A stretch of DNA of 64,000 bases from Chloromonas sp. AAM2. Its lineage: Eukaryota > Chlorophyta > Chlorophyceae > Chlamydomonadales > Chlamydomonadaceae. Position 1 is the stretch's first letter. Each line of letters begins with the position of its first letter. The position numbers and the translations under genes were made by a program. The stretch spans positions 4,658 to 68,657 of the forward strand of contig QAXH01006782.1 in the NCBI GenBank assembly GCA_004335635.1, in the 5' to 3' direction. Below, piece after piece: positions 27,001 through 41,000 of the stretch. The notes below the pieces were generated by a model. The model worked only from the letters and a program-made list of their open reading frames with translations, was not told the origin of the DNA and searched no databases.

Positions 27001-30000
27001 TGAAAAGGAGGCGGACAGGCCCCACTCTCATTGTCACGCCTGTGGCCATCTTGCAACAGTGGGCGGGCGAGATCAAGGCGCACTCAAGTCTCAAGGTGGG
27101 GCACAGGGCCAATGCTTGGGACGCGCATGCTTAGGACGCTAATGTTGGTCGTCTTTACTACGCCATGTGCAGTTGGCGTGGGTGCGTGTTATGGAATTAG
27201 TGTCGTGACTGGGTGTAGCTGTGCGATTACAGGGCATCCGTGGGACGTGAGTTGATTCAGCTTGCATGTGCCTCAATGATTTGGCTTGTCATGGTAGAAT
27301 ACTGTTTGTCCACGTGCTCTGCCTGCCACGTGCGTGCCACATGCCTGCCACGTGCCTGCCACGTCTGCCTGCCACGTGCCTGCCACGTCTGCCTGCCACG
27401 TGCCTGCCACGTGCCTGCCACGTGCCTGCCACGTCTGCCTGCCACGTGCCTGCACAGGTTGAGGTGTATCAGGGTCTGCGCTCCCATGTGTCCGAGAGGC
27501 GGGCTGAGGGGGAACGTGCGGCGCGTGTGGCAGCTGCTGAAGTACGGCGGCTGCAGAAGGCAGCTTGTGCGGTGGAAAAGCAGCTGCTGAGGCTGTTGGG
27601 GCCGGAGGAGGGGCGCGGAGGGGGGGCAGGGCGGGCAAAGCGCCGCCGATTGCAGCAGGCGGTGCAAGGAAGCCAGGCGAGGGATGAAGGCCGGGAGCAG
27701 CGGTCAGGGGAGGCAGGCGATGCTAGGGCTGGATCGTCATCACGCAGCAGACAAGGTCGTAGGAGAGTCAGCGATACTGATGGGGAGGTTGAGATTGTCG
27801 ATGATGAAGAAGAGGGCACGAACGACGAAAAAGGACGAGTGAGTGTGTAAGGGTGGGGATTGCTATGAGATGTTATCTTGGGGGCACGCTGGTGTGCTTT
27901 GCCTGTTTGTGGTGGCGTGCAGGTTGGGTTGAGAGTCATCAGACGTCATGCTTGTGACTTAACTGGCAATAGCTTAACCGAGACATCTTATGCCTGTGGA
28001 CATTTCGTATACGAATCCTGTGCTGTCCTTGCCGTGCTGATGCTTGCAGTTAAGCTAGCCTAGAACAAACATAACAGGCTTTGAACATCACATGTCAAAG
28101 CTATGTGACGCTGCGTTGAGTCATCAATCTTTGGCCATGTACTGTGCTTGCTGCGCACCCTGTATATGTAGCAGTTTGGGCCAACCAGTCTCAGTGTCGA
28201 ACTTTGAGCCGCTCCAATCTTGTTTGCAGTTGCATGTCGCTCTGGACGCTGCCGAGGCCGCAGTGCGTGAGGCGGCCGCAACGGCGGGGGCAGCGCAGCG
28301 AGCTGCGGTGGTCAGCGAGCACGAGGCATGCGAAGAAGAGGTGGAGAGGCTGGCGCAGTGTGACGTGGTGCTCACGACCTACACCGTCATGTCAGCCGAG
28401 GTAGGGGCGGGCGCTATCCGTTATCAGCCTACATTTCACACGTTTGTGCACACACTGGCAAACAGGCCTCTCTGTGTCGCACATCTGGCAATGCTGACAT
28501 CCTGTGGTATGGCAACATATCCCTCACCTCTGTAATAGACGTGTTTATGGGATAATGACCACTTATTAGCTATGGACGGGATTCACGGTTACAACTGGGC
28601 CACGTGGCTTCACCACGCCCTGTGCCTGGGTGTTGGAAGCGGAAACCCTTTGACTGAGTTGTTTACACGTGAAGAGAGCACTCTAACAACCGGTTTTGTA
28701 TCAAGTTTACACACACAAATGCACACAACTCGTCAGACAAACAAAAGAAGTTTGTCACTTTTTTTGTCTTAGGTGTTACAAGTGATTGGTCACTCCTATT
28801 ACTCGCAGGTCCACCTGTCCAACGAGGCTCCTGCACGGCTGCTCCGCCATGAAAAACGCTACAACGCCGCGCCCTCCCCTCTCCTTGAGGTAAGCCCAGC
28901 TACCGCCTTCATGGGCGTTTGTGCGTGGGCAGTGATTGGAAAGAGTCTCTGCGGAATGAGCCGAAATATCCAGGGCCAATGGTTTCCTAACCTGAGACGG
29001 TTGCTCGTGTGTTCATGCTGCTGAAAATGTTTGACGTTTGTTCACGTTTGTTGTGTATGCATCATTTTACATCGGGAGCCTTTTCATGTTATAAGATGTG
29101 AATGTGCCTGCACTACGCCCCTGAGTGCGTGCATTTGGCCCCGTGACTGCAGATAAATTGGCATCGCATTGTGCTGGATGAGGCACAAATGGTGGGCGCA
29201 GGCCTGACCAACGTGGCGCAAATGGCTGCACGCCTCACTACCACACACCGCTGGTGCGTGTGAGGATTCCATAAATTATCAAAGCAGGGCCACTACGCTG
29301 CACGCACTTCCAATCTTACAGCCACTGAGGGAGTTGAGACACTGCTGTAGAGTTGAGTGCTGGGAGATAACAAAGGCTTCTGTACTAGGGAATGTTCAAG
29401 TTGACTTTGCGGTTGTTGCTTGGGGTGCAGTGGTGACCAACAGGTCACCTATTTTCCTTCCCCTCTTGCCCCTGCTGAGAAGTCCTCCCCGGCCATGTAA
29501 GGCCATGTAAAGGCCATGTAAACAACAACAACAACAACAACAACAATTTTACGGCCACCCCATAGTCTCAGATGGCCTATGCGTGCATTGGCAGGTGTGT
29601 GACCGGCACCCCGCTGGGAGCGGGCGGGCTGGGCGACATTCAGGGCTCCCTCTGTGCCCTGTGCTACGCCCCGCTGGACCAACCTAGCACATTCTGGTAC
29701 GGTGATCCTCCACTACCAGGGGCTGGGCTACTGACTGAGCATCATGCACTCTTTCAAATCACGCTCCACTGACCAGGCCTGATCAGGCGTGACATTGCTT
29801 ACCAATCACGCTAGCCCTTGCTTGCATTCATTGAAGCCGAAGCACAGGTGCATTGGCACGAAAAGCCCCTTTGCATATCCTGCCCGCTGCCTGTCTTTTC
29901 ATTTCTGCAACGTGTGCACACCTTCTTTGCCTTGGCTTGTTTTGTTCAGGCGGCTGGTGGTCCGCCCCTACTTGTCAGGCTCAAAGGAGGGCTTCAGGCG

Positions 30001-32043
30001 TCTGCAGTGGGCCCTCAAACCCATCATGTGGTGAGGCTGGTGTGGGAGTCAAAGCACGTCCGCGTGCACGTGTCTTTGCAGCACCTCTTAGACATCTTTT
30101 GATCAGGTCGACTTTTCACACTTCATACACTATCTTCGTTGAAATCATCATGCTGTGTGTGAACTTGAAATCTGCAGCAGTGCTTAACCCAGCAACCACT
30201 CTGTGCATGCGATTGCAGGCGCAACAGCAAGGCCGTTGCGTCTCAGGACCTCACGCTACCGCCCAGGTCTCTGCGCAATGCACTCCTGGCGATGCACCCA
30301 GCCGAGCGAGCCTTTTATCAGGTAAACGGTGCGCGTACAGATGCATCATAACCTTGCACAGTGGTCTGAGCTGGGTGACGAAAAAAAAAGATGTTTGCCA
30401 GTTCTGGGACGATTCTTGTGTTCAACACTGGAAGCAGTGGAGGACCTATCGTAGAGGGTGACTCTGTGGGTCTTGGGTTCAAGTCGTTGTTACAGGTGTA
30501 ATTTCCAGCTATATTTCATGCAACGTCAAATCAATTTGAATATCGTTACGAGACAAGACAACTTGAGCACGTCATGAGACAACACAAGTATCGTCATCCA
30601 GGCTCTGGTGCAGTTTAACTTTAGACTTAAGCAAGATAGACTGATTCCCAAATGATTAGGTTCAAATGAGCACTTAACACATTTCACATTCCAAGTACTT
30701 GATAAACCTGCTTGATAAACCTGCTTGCAGTCATTGACACATAGTCAGAGGCTTGTGTCGGATTGTGTCATCGTCTTACATATACCTGCGTCTGCCCCTG
30801 GCTACAGCACCCGCATCACTTCTTGAAGTTGCGTTTCGCATCAAGTTGTTGATAGAAACGCAAGTTGATGCATTCCGATCCATGGTTTGTGGCCGCAGCA
30901 TGTGCTGGAGGAGGCCCGCAAGGCCAATGCCGAGTGGCTGGCGCACCAGGCGGCCAGCAGCCTTGTGGACGGCGAACTGCATGAGTCAGCACAGGAGCAC
31001 AGGCAGAGGCTTGGTGAGCACCAGACACACATTGATATTGCAGTGGCGGGTTTGAGTGAATTCATTTGAAATTCCCAGATGACACTGGTCCATCACCAAC
31101 TTTACACACATTACAGCCAGGTATTTACACTACCATGAATGAAACATCCTTTATAAGTGTTCCAGACCTGGCAAACATATGTTTTTATGGCCAGTAGTTT
31201 GTTTATTTATCACAGGCTAATCAGCCAGCAGTCAACTGTCGGCGGTGTGACACCCTGGCTGCCAAAGCCTGCTTGCTTGCATGAGACTGACCTCACACTT
31301 GATGGTGCGGTTCTTGCCGTCATGCAGGTTACGGCGTTGCTCTGTCGCGGCGTGCCGTGACCCAGCTGCTCCAGCTGCGCCTGGCCTGTGTCCACCCGCA
31401 ACTGACAGAGTACTGGAAGCAGCTCAGCAACGAATTGCAGCTGGGACAGGTGCGCATGCAGCCACCTGACCCAGCCACGCCGTGTGCAACTTGCCGCAAT
31501 ACATGCACCACCTTGAGCCGGCAAGCACACATGCTGCTTAGCGCCCACACGACAAACTCCACACTGCCGGCCCCACACCCTGCTATCATACCATTCACAG
31601 TCTTCGGGTTCTGTACACTGCTTTGCCCTCGCACACACTGGCATCCATTCCCAATCATATCATACTCGTGTGCTTACTTGCTTACCCGCACTTCAGGGTC
31701 AGGGTGGTGCGCTGTCCGTGACGGAGATGTTATCCAGGATGCGCGACCAGGCGCAGCTGCACCTGCAGGTGAGACGGACAGGACCTTGCCTACAAGGCAT
31801 CGTGAGGCCTGGAGCCAAGCTAAGGGTTGCAGGATGCAGGATAGCTGACAACCACAGGTGCAATTCTTGTGCAGTCTGGCGGGCCTGCTGGGAACATCAG
31901 TACCAGCTTATTATGACTTTTTGCTTTATGACATGACCAGCTTATTATGACTCATATTGATTGACTTTGAGTTTTTTGGTCCCTGAGTTGCGGGACACAT
32001 TCCTTATGCGCATTGCGCGCATCGACACGGATGTAAAACGACG

Positions 32044-32077
<34 letters not shown>

Positions 32078-35000
32078 AAACAAAAACAAAAACAAAAACA
32101 ACAACAACAAAAACAACAACAACAGCTGTCAAGGCACCTCGGTGTCCACTGTCCAGGTTTGCTACTGGACTCTGGTTGTACACCCACCCTGAGTGAACGA
32201 GTAACAGCGATACACATGCAACGATTGAAAACTGATAGTACAAGCTTCAAACAAGACCGGCTGTGATCCTGTCCTTACAAGCGATTTGACCACCTGGCAC
32301 GTGCACAACCACTTGCAGAATGAGGAGCGCGACTTTTGTCAGGCTGCCGATGCTCTGGCGGCCAAGCTCATCAAACAAGCCGAGCGCCTGCAACCCAGCC
32401 AGCCTGTTGAGGAGCATGAAGGTGTGAGGCCTTGCCTGGCCTTGCGTAGAACTGAGCCTGAGGATTCAATCGTGCAGACACGGATGTTTGAGTATCCTTC
32501 GAGCTATCCTTTGAGCTGTTGTTCAGGATAAGTACGAATTGACTGGACATGAAAATCTGCTTTACGCACATCTGAACTGGGACTTGACCGTACAACAATG
32601 ACACACCTACATGTGCGTGATCAGGGTTGGTACAAAGTGCCGTGCTTGCGATACACAGACTCTGATGCAGACATGGAATCGGGTGGCGGCGCTGGCGGGT
32701 CAGGCCCTGGCGCTGGCAAGGCGTTGCAGTCGCCTGCTGCACGTGCCAGCAATCTACGACAAGAGGCATTGCAGCTGCTAGAGACGTCTTACCGAGTGGG
32801 GGAGAGCGGCATTGGAGCGGCGGTGTTGAATGAGGCAAAGAATGCGCCAGGATTGGACGTCTTTGCGGGGGGTGAGGAGGGTGGCGACGGCAGGCATGGG
32901 CTGGCGGAGGACATCACAGCAGCAGCTTCCTCGTGGCGTGCCTGGCGCTTGGTGCAGGTGTGGCACTGGGTCTTGCTAGGACTAACCAACCAACTAACTG
33001 ACTGGACGTCTGGGTGGAGAAGGCAGCAGCACTTGCTTTGCCGGCGCTGTGGGCATGAATTAGAATCACATAGGCGCGGGCCCAGGTGAGTTTAGATCTT
33101 AAACCTACTAGGCAAGGCAGCAGCACTTGGGGCTGCACGCCTGGATAAGAAAGGGTCTGCAGCGGCACTTGCTTTGCTGAAGCTACGGGCATGGATGAAC
33201 CCCACTAGGCTCGCAGCCTCATCACCACATGATGGGGCATGTTAGGGGTGCAGCTTGAGCGGTGCTTCAAACAAGACTTGCAGATGGCAAGTTGTTCATC
33301 TGCATCTGCCTTCAGGTGCGCACGTGTCAGTTACTGGCCGAGCGTTACACGGCCCTTGGCCGTGCGCAGGACGCATCGCGCATGCGAGCTGAGCTGGCAG
33401 AGAAGGAGACAGAACTGCAGGAAACGGTGGACCTGGCAATTGCAAAGGTTTGTTGCCATTAATTGGGCCAGTCCAGGGGAAGCCAGTCGAATTCACATTG
33501 CCCAAGTCGGGCCTTCTGGAATTTAGTTCGTCGCAACTGACTTGCTGACCGTTGAGAAGTCTCTTGACCACTACAATATTGTACACCACAGATTGAATAT
33601 TCACCCCTGCCTGCACTTATGCGCAGGGTGAAGGTCACTTGACCTCCCTGCAGCAGCGGGCGCATGCCCTGCAGCACCAGCATCTGCCTGACACGTGGCA
33701 GCAGGCGCAGGAGGAGGGCTTCCCATTCAGCTTCCTTGATGAGGCCATGCAGCGGCCTGATGTGTGGGCGAAGGACATGCATACCAGGTCAGAACATGCC
33801 AGCATTTGGTGTGACTACTTTCTTGTGAGGCTGAAACTGGTTTTGATTGTCCTTTTTTACACCATCATGATATCGCATCCAGGACTGCAAGGTCTTCTCT
33901 ACGAGCTTGCTGACAGCTAACAAGTTTTCAGTGTGTGGAGCACGGGTACAGCTCCTGCCAGGCATGATGATAACACTTCAAGTGTAAGGACAAGAAAACA
34001 ATACGAAGGCTGCTTACCACACTGTGATTTTCTGTTGGCTCTCAGGTGGGAGGCGGCTCGTGCACTGGAGGCTGAAAAGCGTGTGAATGTGCTGGAAGGC
34101 GCCAACACCGATGAGCAAATCCTGGTAGGTGCAAGAACAGATGGAGAGACTGCCGGATTGGGCGTGCTGGATAGTCTTGGAGACACTGAGCTGGCAGGGT
34201 GACGGACAGATGTGTATGTGCATGGGCGTAGCTGTGGCTGTAGATGGCCACCAGTCAACAGCAGGTTGCACTGGGAGAAGTCAGTACTGACTTCCTGGGG
34301 TACACGGAAGCCTTGGTCACACAGGACCAGTCAGTTTTCTAGCAAATCACGCAAGGCTGAAACCAAAACTGAACATAGCAACTTAACCGGGTTGACGACG
34401 AATGTCCAAAGGGTTTGCGGTGAGTTGCCAAGTGATGCAAGCAGATGGGTGAAGAGTGAGTGTTGCAGTGGTTTCATCCAGACAGCATCTGCACACATCG
34501 CCACACACATCAATGAGCCTGGCAGCGCAAGACACGGCCAGCTGCCTGCAGCAGCTGCAGCTGCTTATCACGGTGCAGGCAGAGGGTGGAAGCAGCCAAC
34601 AAGGGCCAGCTGGTCGATGTAAACAACACGCTGGCCAAGCAGCCTAAGCAGCCAGCAGCTGCAGCAGCCGTTGGGGTGGCTGTGAACGAGCCGCAAATGG
34701 AGCTGGCGTGACTTGCACTTGTTGATCAGATGAAGATTGGGCGCATGCTGGGGTGGAGGCAGTGTGTCGACAATGCGAAGTGATCTACATCTTATCGTTA
34801 AACCTTGCTTTCATACCAGGTATGCAATCCGGTCCATGTTCAGCCACTGCCTCATCCTGTTCCCTGCCTGCCTCAGGTGCTGCTAGGCAAGGAGGTGACC
34901 AGTCTGTTGAGCTCTGAAGAAGGCAGGCTGACTAGTGCCAGGCAGCAGGTGGAGGCCCAGTTTGGCACTTTGGCCATTGGTGCTGCACAGGAGAGGGTCA

Positions 35001-38000
35001 GGGCAGCCTTACAGGTAGGTCTGCGCAGCGGGGTGACAAGCTCATGTCAGCACAGCAAGGGTAGGAAACGTTGGCTGCACAATCCTGACATCCTGCCTGC
35101 CCAAGCACATCAGTTTGGTAGTAGGTATGCCTGTCCTAGAGGCTGGTCTGGCAGCTACATATCAGATGCCGAGCCGGCTGGTTCAGGCTAGCCAGCTGTT
35201 GCCGTGATGCTGCAGGAGAATTAGCTTGGGTCACAGCGCTATCTACTTGTGCAGGTGGTGGATAGCAAACAGTGGCAGGCACGGTCCAGCAGCCTGGGAG
35301 CGGCAGCCGAAGAAATTCAAGCCGGCGCGGCGTGGTGTGCGGGACGCGCAGTGGAAAAGGCTCTGCCGCAGCGGGTGGTCATGATGCACGAGTCGCGGGA
35401 ACACAGTGCTGCGGTGGCAAGATCAGTCGTGCAGGTGGGCACGTTGGGGCCAGAGGCTTCCACAGGCGCATGCACCGTTTTGAATTGGCAAGCATTAGGC
35501 ACTCGTCCAGCTCACAGGCTCGTCCTGAGCCGGTGACCACTGGGCACTTTCAAGGCACGCAGGTTTTATCTCAGGCAGGAGGAATGAAGCTGTTGGACTG
35601 CGAAATTCCAGGGAAGGACTGTGGAATTCCACGTAGCGGCGTCGCAAGGGTCAGCCAGCAGCCAGAGTGGTGTAGGTGAATTGAAAGCCGCAGGCACAGC
35701 ACAGGGCTAGCGAGGGTCATCCTGTCTTCCCTCACTGGTTCCTGTGTGTTGGTGCATGCAGGGCTGGCTGGTACCCGGTGGTGACCTAGTGGGTCAGGCC
35801 TCGGTGCGCCGCTGGCTGGGCCACATGTCCACGCGCCTCAGGGAGCGGCAGGCGCAGTACCAGGGGCAAGACGGCGACGGGCGCGCAGCACAGATGCTGG
35901 GCCATTGCAGCGCCGCAGCACTCTTCAAGGCAATGGATGCTCTCCGGATGCAGGTGAGGAGGCAGGAGGCGCTGAGACTGGCAGTATAATGCCTGGCGAG
36001 GGTAAACACTACCTTCGGCGACATGGGACCAGCAAAGTGCGTGTGGCAAGAGAGGTGTTCGAAAGTGTGATGTGTGCACGGGAAAATGCTGCCAACAGTG
36101 ACGCGGAGTCAGTGAAGCGGGACTCACCAGTCACACAAATAGTTGACGGCCTGCAAGGCTTCTTGTCATTCATGTGATTGCGTTTGCTCGCCATGCATTC
36201 CAGAGAAGGATGCAATGCGATAGACTCAACCTGAGCTGCTCCTTGCCGTGTGCCTTCAGGTTGATCTCCTGAGACTATGGCGTGAGATTCACGTGGGCGC
36301 ACTCAAGCTGGAGGTTGAAGCCTCAAACAGGGTGAGACAGGCAGAGCTGCACCGCACCTGCTGCATAATTGCAAAAGCAAGAAGTTACGCTTCAGCCCCC
36401 TCCCACTCCCAGCCTAGGATGCTTGGGCTGGGCTGCGTCCATTGTTTGCAAGTTGTGCCTTGGCTTGCTGCCCTGTTGCCCAGGACCAAATTCGTGATGA
36501 CGTGGCTGCCGCTGCTGCGGGCGAGAACCTGCGCAGCCTTCCCTCCAAGAACGCACGAATGAGCGTCAATGACTTGCGTGAGAAGTGTGACGCACTGCGC
36601 AAATCGTGTGAGGAGCTCAGGTCACGCAAGGTGAGGTGGTGAGCGCAGGCCACGCTGTGAGCTGATGTTGTTGTTTTACATGGTCATCAGTCCGGAAATT
36701 TCAGTATAGGACTGCTCAGTGGGGGCAGGGTTCAAGAAGGAAAACTTCAAGGTCACCAACTGGTTATTCACTGCACCCTTGGCAACAACAAGTCAAGCAG
36801 ATCAACCCACTGGTTGAGACGCCCGTGCCATCTCCCAACTCTCAACTCTGCAGCATCTCATGTGATGTGATGTGCACGGGCCAGGCAAGTGTTTAGGTTG
36901 AGCAGGGCAGGCCGGGCAGGCATCGGAAGGCGTCACCTGACAATGCTAGCAGTTGAGTGTGGACTGTATGTAGAGCTATAGTGATGGGGTAGCAGTCAGT
37001 GGTAGAGGGCTGGACTGAGCCCGGGAAATTGTCTTTTGCCATCTGTGCATCACGCGCATGCAGGCCTACTTGGAAAACCAATTGCAGTCGGCTGCTGGCA
37101 CAGCACGACAGCAGCAGAGGCTGCAGCAGCAACAGGCGCCAGCCCAGCGCAAGCAGGTTCAGCAGGTGCAGGAGGCATGTGCTCGTCAGCAGATGCATGA
37201 TAAGGCAGCCATGCCCGTAGATGGGGCTGCCGATGGATTAACAACGACACCTGTCAACGATCGAATTGCAAGCTTTGGCCAGCAGGCCGTGATTGCACCT
37301 GGGCTGATCGCAGATGGTGATGGCTTGCCAGTAGGGCCTATCATGGATGCAATGGCTCAAGCTGGTAGCACAGCGCAGGCACAGGCGGTGGGACAGATCT
37401 TAGCCGCAGCACAGGCCCCAAAGGCCTACCGTGCACCATGCACCTGTCAAGGGCCCTACCAACGGGGCACGGGCATCAGCACGCAGCTGCATGCCTGGTA
37501 CCCGTCGTGTGCATGCCCCAAGGGCCGAAGGAAGGCAGCAGCTGCAGCAGCAACAGCCTCAGCTGCGCCTGCCAGCGCAACCCTAGCAGGCCCGGCGCAG
37601 GCGAACAGCCAGGCTCAAGAAGGCATCCAAGGACTTGACTCTTCCAATGAAGGCAACTCGTCTGCGGGTTGGCATCAACCATCACGTGATGCTCATGCTC
37701 GGAGTCAACTGCCGCTCAATGCCACTGATCAATCACCTGGCCCTGGACAGGCCAAGCCTCGGCCTGTTCCAGGCTCACCTGTTACAACCATAGACTTGAC
37801 CGCTGCAGCAGACAAACCAGCCTCTGAGAAGGGCTGTGTGGCTGCGGCTGATTGCATAGACTTGACAGGTATGGATGGGCCCCCGGCAGGCCCCTCACAA
37901 CCCAGGGCCCAAGGGACGTGGCAGCGGCAGGAAACTCTGGGTGATGAGGATGAGGAGCAGCGTGCAACAACAAACGTAGACTGGTACGTCCTGGAAGGCA

Positions 38001-41000
38001 ACAGCGTGAGGTGCAGTATCCAAGGCTAGCACCATGGCTTTCCTGCACTGTTTAGCGTGTACGAGTCCATTGCAGTGCATGTCAAAAAACAGGCACATGT
38101 AAGCTGGTGCTCAACTCTCATCCACCGCTGAAGCCTGTGTGTTCTGTTGTGGACTGCTTTGCACTCGGGCACTGCTCTGATCCGTCGTGCACGTGTGTGC
38201 AGTTCTGTATGCCTCAACACACTGACGGAGGGTGCTCTGGTCATGGTGTACACATGGTGAGTGCGCAGGCGAGATGCAATCAAGGCAGATGTGACACTTT
38301 GCACGCTTGGGGTGTTTGATCGTTTGCACCTAGTTCACAAGGCATGCGCACATATCGTCCTGGTGTGCTGGTGTAATTCCCAGAGCACGATCCATAGCAT
38401 GACCTGCGCCTGCCTTCAAGGCACTCCATGCACTGCGCACCTGCCGCATGCACAACTGTTGCCAACTGTGGGCCACAGCTACTTGTGTCTGATTACTTGT
38501 GAGCCCTGTGCCTCTTCCACGAGCACTTCGTGTACCAAGTACGTAAGTCGAATTGCGATCTTGGTTACTGCTGCTTCACGTGTGGTTGTCGCAGTGGTCA
38601 TTACTTCTGCTCGGCCTGTTCGGACGAGATCCTGAGCGTGCCCCGGGCCAGGTGCCCCACATGCCGCCGGGACGTGGCCAGGAACCAGGTCAGGAACCAG
38701 GCTCAGGATAAACAGGATGCAGCTTTTAGTTAGCCTGGGTGGGAGACGCGCAAGGCTTGCTCGTGATGCTTGCTTGAATTCGAAAATGGGCTTTTGGTTG
38801 GCGGGTGCACCTTGGGACAGATGCAGTCATTGAAAGGACACGTACAGCTGACTAGGGCGGCACACAAGGCAACCAGTGGCCTGGTTATCTGAGACAGCGG
38901 CAGCAGGTTAACCTAGAGTCAAGCTAGCAACATCCAGCACGTCGTACCCATCCCTTAGCAGGTCGCAAGTGCCTTGCTCAGTCTGTGATGAGAAGCAGGC
39001 ATGGGAAGGAAAGGAAGGAGCCACGTCCTTATGGTCAAAATGTGGTCAACGGGCAGATGGACGTGGCCCTTATGCCTTTCATGTGCTGGCCGGTACATGT
39101 TGTGCATGCGCGGCAACAGGCCAGTAGCGGCCTTGGCCCTGATGTCTGCCTGTGGCCATGTGCAGGTGTTCCGAGTGGTGGCCAGCCGGGAGGGTGCAAC
39201 CACAGGCCGCCACAACCCCGAGATAGCGCCGCCAGAGGGCAAACGCATCATGAACGTAAAGGTGAAATGCAGCGCTACGGATTGCAGTCTGGTGCTGCTG
39301 CACGTTTTGATTGGTTCACTGTGCCAGACATCTGCCTCCTTCTCGTACCGTACTTTTTAAACATGTTTTATACATCTGTGCATGTGTGTTTGTGCGCGCT
39401 CCTCCTAGCTTGTTTCGCCTACGAGAGTATTGATTCCATTATGCCGCATATAAGCGCTTCTGTCCTCCTTATACCAATATCACACATTCTATCTCACTCG
39501 AACTGCCTCCCGCACACCCACACCCTTGGTTCCTGTTGTGCAGTTGGTGGGCACGTGGATGACCAAGCTGGAAGCCCTGCTGCGGCGCCTGCTGCTGCTG
39601 AGGAGCACGGCACCCGACGAGAAGGCACTGGTGTTCTCGCAGTTCCCACAAGCACTGGAACTGGTGAGTTCAAGCCGCATATGACCATAGCTTTACGGAT
39701 CGGAACTGTGGGCTTGCAGGCAGAAGAACAATTCTGATGACTCAGCCTACTGTGCTTGAAGGCCGTTATGCACCTTACAATTGCTTGTGTCACCAGTTGG
39801 TTGGTCTAGCGTATAGGCTGCATCCGTCATTTTTTTGGGCATTTTTATTTGGCATGGTCTGCTCAATTTGCCAGCTTCAATACCACGACCAGGTCATGTT
39901 ACCGTCACACAAGGCAGCAGATGGTTGCGCCTTCGGTCACATTCATACGAGTTTCAAACGAACAGGTATCACTCTTGAAGTGCCAATGACTGCCCGCACT
40001 TGGCCATATCATGGTGGTAGCGTCAATCACACTTGTGTGTGATCCTCTGTGTCTGTGTTTTGCCTGCAAGGACTTTCTAGCATGTGGTTTTCCTCTCTTG
40101 TCCCAGGTGTCCAAGGCCCTGACAGTCAATAACGTGGGTCACGTGTCGCTTGCACGGGGCCAGCGCGGCGCGGGTGGGGCAAGGGACGCAGTGGCTTGCT
40201 TCAACACGGACAGCAGTGTGCACGTGTTCCTGCTGTCACTGCACCATGGGGCGGCAGGACTGACCCTGGTGGGTGCTGACAAGGGGACGACCGAGGGATC
40301 GGATTGTGTCGCTAGCGCTTGACGTAGGCTTTGTGCATTGTGGCTAAGGCTGTAACCAGCAGTTGTTCACAACAACTCATCAGGGATTCTACAGTTTTGT
40401 ACTGGTTTTCTCCATGTAATGGCAGTGAAGGCACGAGGAGAGGATACACTCATTCCATTCACTCACCGCCCTTGCTCTGGCCTTGTATTGTTAGACCCAC
40501 ACACTGTGTTTTCCTCTGCTTGTAGGTCCGAGCCAACCACGTCCTGATGCTTGGTGCGTGAGAATGGCAACGTCTCATCTTTGCCACGACAAGTTCTGGG
40601 CTGGGTCATGCATACGCATGCCCAACTTACCATGGCCAACAGTGTGTATCAGAACTGTCACCATCTGCCAAGCTGCTCGCTGCGCTGTCTGCTTGCCGTC
40701 CAAAGCCACTTATCAATAGATATCACTGTTGATTGAATGACGCTGGTCAGGCTGACCATTAATGCCAAATAATGTTGTACTAATGGACAAGATGCCTGGT
40801 CACACTCGCTTCCTCGTGTTGCCTTGCACTGCAGACGTGTCCACTGACCCTGCCGTTGAGCAGCAGGCAGTAGCCCGAGTGCATCGCATCGGCCAGCTGC
40901 GGCCGGTCACCATCACACGGCTGCTCTGCGACGGCACCGTGGAGATGCAGGTCCTAGAGGTGAGTTGAGTGCAGAGTGAGGCTCTGGTTGCGGGTGAGGA

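Noticed and set aside
27257..27667. Long antisense frames with HVAGTWQ repeats
   Set aside because: They are translations of the intronic minisatellite and of the opposite strand of a coding exon.
31945..32266. Poly-Gln/Lys and poly-Val/Phe frames
   Set aside because: They arise from the (CAA)n microsatellite in an intron.
34470..34620. Possible extra SHPRH exon
   Set aside because: The frame is open and helical, but neither border gives the needed phase, and the exons at 34046-34124 and 34877-35014 already join in phase.
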